Source: Siphonodentalium dalli
Lineage: Eukaryota > Mollusca > Scaphopoda > Gadilida > Siphonodentaliidae
Direction: 5' to 3'
Assembly (NCBI GenBank): GCA_032622095.1
Contig: CP136069.1
Coordinates: forward strand, 19,853,326 to 19,917,325
Length of the DNA: 64,000 nt
Each line of letters begins with the position of its first letter. The stretch's first letter is position 1. Position numbers and translations under genes: made by a program. The notes under the pieces are model-generated. The model was not told the origin of the DNA, made no database searches, and saw nothing but the letters and a program-made list of their open reading frames with translations. Shown here one piece after another: positions 56,983 to 64,000 of the stretch.

Positions 56983-57460
56983 CTATCTGCGAAAATTAAA
57001 AACTGACTGAAATATTTACGTAACAGTCGTGGATCTGATGATAGTTTCAGTTCCTATTCGTTTATGAAGATACATCTGTATATTAAACACGATCACAGCG
57101 GATTTACCTCATGTAGACCATAACTGCATCGTCATTTTGTTTCGACGATGGCTGCGTATATGCTCCAAATAAATATTATGTTATTAAAATAGTTATGGAC
57201 TGCATGCACATAAATTAATTGAACTCGAAAACAGAAAACCACAACCGAGAAGGCAACTGACTTTTAAAAAATCAAACTTGGATACGTGTTGTGATGACAT
57301 AACTGACTCAGATGGTCACGGTGTCACCCAAGAGTTGTGAACAGGGGAGGCGTGCTTTCGTGCACATGCAATCTATATAATATGTGTATTTCTTACAAAC
57401 TTTTCAACATCGTCGATGTTACCATGATTTGTACGTCTCTTGGCATTGAGTAATGGTTTT

Positions 57461-57562
57461 GATTTTTTTTATATTGGTTGACCGATTGTCAATATAGGCC
57501 TGCACGTATAGGCCTAATTGACTATTCAGTGTCCAACCTTTTGTAATGTGTGTAGCTCATCA
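57461..57562. repeat. 102-bp direct repeat, left copy
   Basis: Identical, as read, to 61886-61987 (starts GATTTTTTTTATATTGG, ends GTGTGTAGCTCATCA). It flanks the 4.3-kb inverted-arm element immediately on its left. Confidence 0.95.
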
Positions 57563-58270
57563 TAGTGTGGTCGTGGTACGCAAAAAAAGGGGTCAACCCA
57601 GAAGAAATTGGTATACAAGCGATCTCGGTGTCATTCAACGCGGGAGAATCTCTGCTACAACATATCCAAAATCCGCTAAAATCCGCTTTGGGCAAAATCC
57701 ATGATCCAAGATGGCGTCCAACATGGCCGCCTTTAGTCAAAAGAGATTCTGACTGAGATTAATTCGACATAATGAGAACAAATGTTGCCATATTAATACA
57801 AATGTATACATTTTTGCGAAGGTAAAGTATTATGCCACATATCTATAGAAAAAATGGAACCCCTCGCCCCAGATGGCTGCCAAAATGGTGGCCTAAACTC
57901 GAAAAATTGAATTTTTTGCCTAATATCTTAAAGATCAATTCCTGTTGTTTGATAATGGTTCAGACTGGCGACATTGATTAGTCATATTCATGTTAATTCA
58001 TCATCGGAGCAATGAAAGATACCATAAATGGGGTCTCAGTCTCATATACACCCTCAAAAATTTGATTTTACAGAATGCGGTATAAAATTCCACAAAAATC
58101 GCCATTGGGATTCCAGTCGTATATCAACAAGAAATGGACAGAACTGTACAATGTAAGTTGGGCATACCATTATCTATAATTACTCCAATTCAATGAAACC
58201 CAAATTGGCGCTTTGTCTTAAAATGGCTGCCAAAATGGCGGTCAAAATATGGAAAATGGCAGATATTTAG

Positions 58271-58440
58271 AATGGTCGTCAGAGGGTTAGACCCAGAAGA
58301 AATTGGCAAATAAACGGTTTTGTTGTCTTTCGACGCGGGAGAATCTCGTGTATAACATATCCAAAATCCGCTAAAATCCGCTTTGGGGAAAATACAGAAT
58401 TCAAGATGGCGTCCAACATGGTCGCCAATAATAATGAAAA
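58271..58440. repeat. Nested extra left end of the inverted-arm element
   Basis: GGTCGTCAGAGGGTTAGACCC, GAAGAAATTGGCAAATAA and CGCGGGAGAATCTCGTGTAT repeat the tip of the host element in the same orientation as its left arm. Followed by ATGGCGTCCAACATGG. A second partial insertion or an internal duplication. Confidence 0.8.
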
Positions 58441-61164
58441 TGGCAAATATGTAGTTATTCACGAAAACCCATTCGACAAAACGCCAATTCGGCACCAATA
58501 CACATCATTGATTGAAATCAATGTTTTTTGTGGGTATGAGTAGCCAATCACGATTCAAAATGCTAAGATGGCTACCAAAATAGCCACCGACAATTGTTGA
58601 AATTTAAGTTCTGCTCAGAGGAAAGCCGAAACAACACTTCGGTTGTGAGCTAACGATGACAGACCTATTAAACATGTTGCCAATAATCTACTACCACAAT
58701 CAGTTCAGCCCGAAATGTTCCAACTAAGCAGTATCTACTGCAGGATCCAACACGATGTCCACTTATTACGAGGGACTATCTGGAAATTAATTAAAAAGAA
58801 ATTAAATTGCTACGAATCTGGATTATTTGAAAACACAGTGTCAACATTTCTACTTATAACGACTATTCGGAACATCAAATATATGGGCATCGGTGGTAGT
58901 CCGGAAGCATCAGGCTATAATAGGTTTTCCAGTGCTGGCGAAAGTGAAAAGGACAGGAGGGAAAGGCGAATAATCTGGGGTTTATTTAATTGGTGGGCAA
59001 GTTGGTTATCGGAGCTGGGGAGTTTCAAAGTAAAATTATTTTCTTCAATATCAAGAGGAAAAATGAAAATTCGCACGTACATTGTATACCCTTCACACTT
59101 TATGTGACAATTCCGTGTCATGCGATTGTGGGTATATACATGTGGATAGAAACATTCTAGTACATATATAGACGCACCTATATCTTCTACACATTTAGTG
59201 AATTTCATCAATGATATGTAGACACAATGTGCGTCACGGCTGGATCTGACCCGTAGGCGTAAAGGTATCAACCATTTAGCTTGATTAACTGGCATTTCAA
59301 GGTTGTCATTGGATAGAAATGCCACATGAACATGGTGATTAACAACATGTTTGTCTAAGAAATGTGAACAATGAACATGTTATTTTCCGGATGTTAGACA
59401 ATCAAACTGCCACATAAGGCGTTCATCCATGCTCATCAGAGCACGACATATGTGCAAATTAATGACACGAAAACTATTTCATGCGGACGACGTACTCTAG
59501 ACCTACATCCAACGTCATTTCCTATTAACTTTTATTGTTTGTACGGACGGTTTCGAGGTTTGAAAATCCCGCTTGTCCAAGAAAACCTCCACATACTTAC
59601 GGAGTCGATGTGTAAACAATGTATGGGGATAGTTTCTTCATACATATATGTATTTGGCACACGTATTTTCTAGAACATAAGAGATCACCATTTACCGGAG
59701 AGTTGATATCTGGGAAGAGATCAGAGTAAAACTACTTTTCTTACATGTCGAATGGGGAATCCATGGGCTACATTTAGTTCCAGCTTGAAACTTGAAAATG
59801 ATGGCCGAGCCCGAATAGTTAATATTTCGTCGCATCAGTGCTATAATGTAACCCACATTTTCAACTTTCCGAGAAAATGAAGATTGAAGTTTTTAGACAA
59901 CATTTCTCCTAATGTTGACAAAGCATGACGTATTGTTGTATTTATCCCAATGAAAACTGACATTAGCTGTTCATTGAACCACATATTGTTTTCTGTTTAT
60001 TCCCTCGTTTTCTTTTAAAAAGCAATAGCTTGTTGGGAGATATGACATGCCAGCGACGATTCGTTTCCGTGCTATAATGAAGTTGTGCTAATAAATGCAG
60101 ATTAAGCTAAATATGGTGGCAATCGCATGTGTCTATGAACTAAAAAGTGCCTATTCTACACTATGAAAATTCACCCATGTGCATCATCATACAGAAATGT
60201 GTGGAACAATCACAAAATTTAAATCACCAAATGATCACGTGACTAACATGGAGATACTGCCATATAGCACACATTTTATAATTCACAAACACAAAACAGA
60301 AGTCACGTGGACAACCTGAAGCGTCCGATTGGCTGCTGTTGGACATACGACCTCATAGCACGAATAATTGTAAAGATCGCTGGAGATACGACATTTGCTT
60401 CACTGGTTTGTGCGAATATTTGTCATCCAATGCAAGGACAGTTTGGCCCATCGGATTGGATTTTTTCTCACGATTCGAATGGTATCAAATACTCATTTCC
60501 CGCCAAAATGGATATACGACATTATAGCACTGATGAGTCGAGATTTTGTCAACCCGCGGGAAGCCACCAAAAGATTGAAAATAAATAGTTTTGATGTATA
60601 TGAGCCACATACATGTATATGAGCCAACTATCACCGGCATCCACCACTCACAACTTCCATTATGTGATAAGCTGGGCAGAGTCTACCATTTTCGTTTTGG
60701 AACCATATTAGATAAAATTTATTGTTTCTTTTTGTCTATTTGGTCTATTTGATCAATTATTTTGTAGACAAGATCTGTTCATCCCTAAATATCAAATGTG
60801 ACCAGAACCCCAAAGTCGATTTTGGTTAAATTTCATACCACATTCGTTAGAACTTATTAGTGAAGGACCAGAGTAAACTATGATATAATCTATTAGAAAT
60901 GTCACTGCTGTAATGATCAGTTGACACGATCATTGAAAGAATATACCCATTGTTTCCCAGTTCAGAGAGCAACAAGTGATAAACAGAAGTGATAGAAAAT
61001 AGTATTTTTCACATCGGGTGGCCATTTTGGCAGCCATTTTTGGTACTGATTTTTAAGTTTTTACATAGAGCTAGCATAATGGCATCATAAAGAGGTATAC
61101 ATTCGTATTTATTTAGTCAATTTTATTCATCAACCACTACTTATAATGGATTGAATGACACTGT
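58441..61164. other. Interior of the 4.3-kb element, no gene recognised
   Basis: No domain found on either strand. AGTCACGTGGACAACCTGAA at 60301 leads to CCGATTGGCTGC. The pair GGACATACGACCTCATAGCAC / GGATATACGACATTATAGCAC (60340, 60509) is a diverged direct repeat. Part of 60700-61160 may be a further diverged copy of the repeat family of the arms. Confidence 0.45.
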
Positions 61165-61885
61165 GATCAATATCCGCCATTTTCCATATTTTGACCGCCA
61201 TGTTGGCAGCCATTTTGAGACAAAGCGCCAATTTGGGTTTCATTGAATTGGAGTATTTATAGTTATTAGTATGCCCAACTTACATTGTACAGTTCTGTCC
61301 ATTTCTTGTTGATATATGACTGTAATCACAATGGAGAGTTTTGTGGAATTTTATACCGCGTTCTGTAAAATCGAATTTTTGAGGGTGTAGATGAGTCTGG
61401 GACCCCATTTATGGTATCTTTCATTGCTCCAATGATGAATTAACATGAATATGACTAATCAATGTCGCCAGTCTGAACCATTATCAAACAACAGGAATTG
61501 ATCTTTAAGATATTAGGCAAAAACTTCAAATGTTCTAGTTTAGGCCGCCATTTTGGCGGCCATCTGGGACGATGGGTTCCATTTTTGCCATAAACAGGTG
61601 GCACAACATTTTACCTTTGCAAAAATGTATACATTTGTATACATATGACAACATTTGTTCTCACTGTTATCGAATTAATCTCAGTCAGAGTATCTTTTGA
61701 CTAACGGCAGCCATGTTGGACGCCATGTTGGATCCTGAATTTTGCCCAAAGCGGATTTTAGCGGATTTTGGATATGTTATACACGAGATTCTCCCGCGTC
61801 GAATGACACCAAAACCGCTTCTATACCAATTTCTTCCGGGTCGAACCCTCTGACGACCACACTATTTTTTTTATATTGGTTGACC

Positions 61886-61987
61886 GATTTTTTTTATATT
61901 GGTTGACCGATTGTCAATATAGGCCTGCACGTATAGGCCTAATTGACTATTCAGTGTCCAACCTTTTGTAATGTGTGTAGCTCATCA
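61886..61987. repeat. 102-bp direct repeat, right copy
   Basis: Exact partner of 57461-57562. It is preceded by a ~22-bp partial extra copy (TATATTGGTTGACCGAT) touching the right tip of the element, and followed by ATATAACCATCGG. Confidence 0.95.
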
Positions 61988-62051
61988 ATATAACCATCGG
62001 TCTTGTTTTCCCTGTGGTTAATTAGTTTATACCTAGGAGTCGTAAATTTGT

Positions 62052-62127
62052 TTTCGCTCAGTTTTAAATTCGCGCACTGACGGGTGCGCGAAAAATAGTA
62101 CTGCGCGAATTTAAATACGAGTAAGAT
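62052..62127. repeat. Outer inverted arm, right
   Basis: Complement of 56909-56982. It has an added CGGGTGCGCG segment near 62081. Confidence 0.8.
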
Positions 62128-62700
62128 AAGTGTTTTCCAATTGACTCATATTTATCAATTATATTTAACTAATTTAACACGCCAGCATCATTTAATTCTT
62201 AGAAGTGTTGAAACTTTTGTTTTGAGCGTACTGATTTACACATAAAATATAAGTTGTTAATATTCGAATGCTTTGAATCGAAATACCAACAAATCACTTC
62301 CATTATCAAGAAATATAATCACATCTCGTTGCGAAGTCACATAATTTTTTTGCTCATTTCAATATTCAAATGTTATATGTTAATTATATTCAAAATGGCG
62401 GCCTGCGTGCTCCATACAATGTATGTATGTACATGTATGTATGTATGTATTTGTCGTAGAGCGACCATTATATTTAATTTTATCATTGATGTCGTCATCG
62501 TGAATTAAATTTTAAAATGGAGATATCATAAACAATGTAATTTTCCGTAATTTGAATAGCACAAATTCTTTGTTTAGTCGATCGCGGAAGAAAATTGTTC
62601 CGTATTTTCAGAGTCGTATGGTACGGATTCGGAAAACCACACGATGCTCTGGAAAACTTCACACACAAATTTCGTATTTAAGTAGAAAACCCACAGTCAC
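62128..62700. other. No gene recognised; ATGT microsatellite
   Basis: (ATGT)n with one interruption at 62419-62450. CAAAATGGCGGCC lies just upstream. Otherwise AT-rich. Confidence 0.5.
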
Positions 62701-62855
62701 ATAATAAATAGAGGATCTAGAACTCGTCCCCAGTTTATAGCGGTCCAGTAAATTAGGTCTTTACGAGCCTTTGGCGAGATCAAGACCTAAATTACTGGAC
62801 AGATTGTGTAAATTCCGCTATAAACTGGGGATGAGTTGTAGATTCTATTTATTAC
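62701..62855. mobile_element. Short fold-back element
   Basis: ATAATAAATAGA, CCCCAGTTTATAGCGG and CCAGTAA.TTAGGTCTT pair with the right arm around the loop TACGAGCCTTTGGCGAGAT. The right arm has ~18 extra bases (ATTGTGTAAATT region). Confidence 0.88.
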
Positions 62856-63007
62856 ATGATCCAAAACCTCGATAACATATACTTAAATCAACAAAGGGAC
62901 GTGAAACTAACATCGGCTCCAATAAGGCGTGCGATGATGTTTCACGTAACTATGCGTTGTTTGCCGCGTAAAGAAATAGTGGTATTTAATGGCGTATATT
63001 TAACTAG
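62856..63007. other. No gene recognised
   Basis: Short unique-looking spacer between the fold-back and the retroposon-tail fragments. Confidence 0.4.
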
Positions 63008-63400
63008 AAGGTGACCCGACTTCGTCCGGGCTTTGACCTTGAATTGTCTATTTTGAAGGCCAAGGTCAAGTGGGGTCACGATTTGACCCGTCCAAAACAC
63101 TGCCCGAACAAAAGTACCCGACAAAAGTACCCGTCGAAATCCATCCGGTTTTACCCGATTTGACCTTGTAGAAGGTGACCCGACTTCGTCCAGGCTATTC
63201 AAAAACCAAATTTCAAGTCGATAGCTCCACCCGTTTTCGAGATCTGGTCTACGCATGCGCGAAGCTGGCGTCGCACGGGCTCGGCGACCCGATAAAATTC
63301 GTATCCGGGGCAAGATACATTCACATACCAAATTTCAAGTCGATAGCTCCACCCGTTTTCGAGATATATAGCCCAATGTCATTTACGGATACCTCGGCCG
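63008..63400 (-). repeat. Inverted fragments of the intronic retroposon family
   Basis: GACCCGACTTCGTCCGGGCT and GGTCACGATTTGACCCGTCC are the complement of the family at 44.3-45.9 kb. A second tail starts near 63176. Then ACCAAATTTCAAGTCGATAG-CTCCACCCGTTTTCGAGAT occurs twice exactly (63205 and 63327). Open frames here are repeat-derived. Confidence 0.75.
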
Positions 63401-63440
63401 GTGATGAGTTAACGCGACATCGTCAGGTTAAGAGTTAACG

Positions 63441-63844
63441 CGATCACGTCACGATATGTTGATGGCGTAATATATTTACGCAATGATTTTCGATGAGCGA
63501 AGCATGGTCCTGCGTTCTTCCCGATAATTAAGGTAGAAACTTTAAACGTACACAGGCGTGTGATACATCATTGGAAAGAGGAAACACGAAAGATTCTCAC
63601 ATTGTCATTGTTATGACTGGCATTTTATTATTCACGCTGTTTCGAATCGATTTGTGAGCACCGAACTGAAATATATTAGCGCAAAACGGCGTAAAAACAG
63701 ATTTGACCTCGGCACGTGAAAAGTTGACCTCGCACGGACAAATTAATAGGCCTATGTTACTCCTGACCCGAAAATACCCCCACATACCAAGTTTCATCGA
63801 AATTGGCTCAGCCATTTTTGAGTCCATCGATTACACACAGACAG

Positions 63845-63877
<33 letters not shown>

Positions 63878-64000
63878 TCTTTCAAAATATATAATAGATG
63901 AAGTAACGTTTCAAACTCTTCATTCATTAGAGTGTGCTGGAATTAATACTGGAAGCCATATTATTTTTGAGACATGGCATACGGATTGTAAACAGACGAC
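63441..64000. repeat. Retroposon-like tail with (AC)n; no gene recognised
   Basis: ATACCAAGTTTCATCGAAAT, then GGCTCAGCCATTTTTGAGTC, then ACACAGACAGATACACAC into (AC)15 at 63845-63875. This is the usual order at the end of many invertebrate retroposons (inferred). Nothing recognised in the last 120 bases. Confidence 0.6.

Larger units (their letters stand above)
57563..61864. mobile_element. 4.3-kb element with ~700-bp inverted arms
   Basis: Tips TAGTGTGGTCGT and ACGACCACACTA. The arms at 57563-58262 and 61165-61864 are inverted and ~90% alike by eye. Shared blocks include AGAAATTGGTATA, GCGGGAGAATCTC, AATCCGCTAAAATCCGCTTT, TCTTAAAGATCAATTCCTGT and CAAATTGGCGCTTTGTCT. The arms hold repeated ATGGC.GCCAAAATGG motifs. 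The interior (58.5-61.1 kb) has open frames at 58715-59107 (+) and 58915-59325 (-) that overlap, and no transposase motif I recognise. Confidence 0.85.

Noticed and set aside
58715-59325. Overlapping + and - open frames inside the 4.3-kb element as its transposase
   Set aside because: Neither shows DDE, zinc-finger or other catalytic motifs, and they overlap each other almost fully.
60525-60552. Hammerhead ribozyme core (CTGATGAG)
   Set aside because: No GAAA box or compatible stem II follows; GTCGAGATTTTGTC does not form the required helix.
1-64000. tRNA or rRNA genes
   Set aside because: I found no convincing A-box and B-box pair with cloverleaf pairing, and no rRNA-like conserved blocks. 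A tRNAscan-SE or Rfam run would settle it.

Overview
The window is eukaryotic (metazoan) genomic DNA, not prokaryotic. It is AT-rich, has no operon-like gene packing, and is dominated by decayed mobile elements, fold-back (hairpin) elements and tandem repeats. The few recognisable coding pieces are short exons with AG/GT borders. Thrombospondin type-1 (TSP1) exon arrays, a Crypton-type tyrosine recombinase, a Ty3/Gypsy pol remnant and a non-LTR retrotransposon tail together suggest an aquatic invertebrate, perhaps a mollusc or another lophotrochozoan. That placement is an inference with modest confidence.

Layout. 1-7.6 kb: a 5'-truncated Ty3/Gypsy pol (RNase H, then integrase with HHCC and D,D35E, one frameshift) that begins exactly at the end of a 0.2-kb repeat also present 1.2 kb upstream. 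A possible membrane ORF lies 3' of it. 8-10.2 kb: a short tandem repeat and four ~0.49-kb satellite units. 13.8-16.3 kb: TTAA-bounded and other fold-backs. 16.4-21.4 kb: two inverted ~0.8-1-kb repeat arms rich in AAGATGGCNGCC motifs. 21.4-30 kb: tandem repeats, a TA-flanked hairpin element and three tandem TA-CAGT hairpins. 30.8-31.2 kb: a degenerate non-LTR retrotransposon C-terminus.

31.7-46.7 kb holds the best candidate host gene, on the + strand. A short exon encodes a signal-anchor-like membrane segment with a GTGAGT donor in phase 1. It is followed by five intact and two decayed TSP1 exons, and every intact TSP1 exon is phase 1-1. The proposed product is a type II membrane protein with an extracellular TSP1 array; joining the first exon to the array is inference. 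In its large intron, antisense, sits a Crypton-type tyrosine recombinase.

37.37-41.71 kb and 46.99-51.18 kb are direct copies of one segment that includes the recombinase ORF. Each copy carries one insertion that the other lacks, so empty and filled target sites can be read directly. 51-53.6 kb: a 145-bp tandem repeat and a twice-repeated 570-bp unit with decayed, protein-like reading frames that I do not recognise. 54.1-55.7 kb: two related TTAA/TTAG-bounded fold-backs bracket a 66-bp satellite that grew from one arm and the loop of a hairpin. 56.9-62.1 kb: a 4.3-kb element with ~700-bp inverted arms, bounded by perfect 102-bp direct repeats. The end of the window holds retroposon tails, a fold-back and microsatellites.

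Most of the window therefore records repeated insertion and local amplification of hairpin elements. No complete host gene can be demonstrated from sequence alone.
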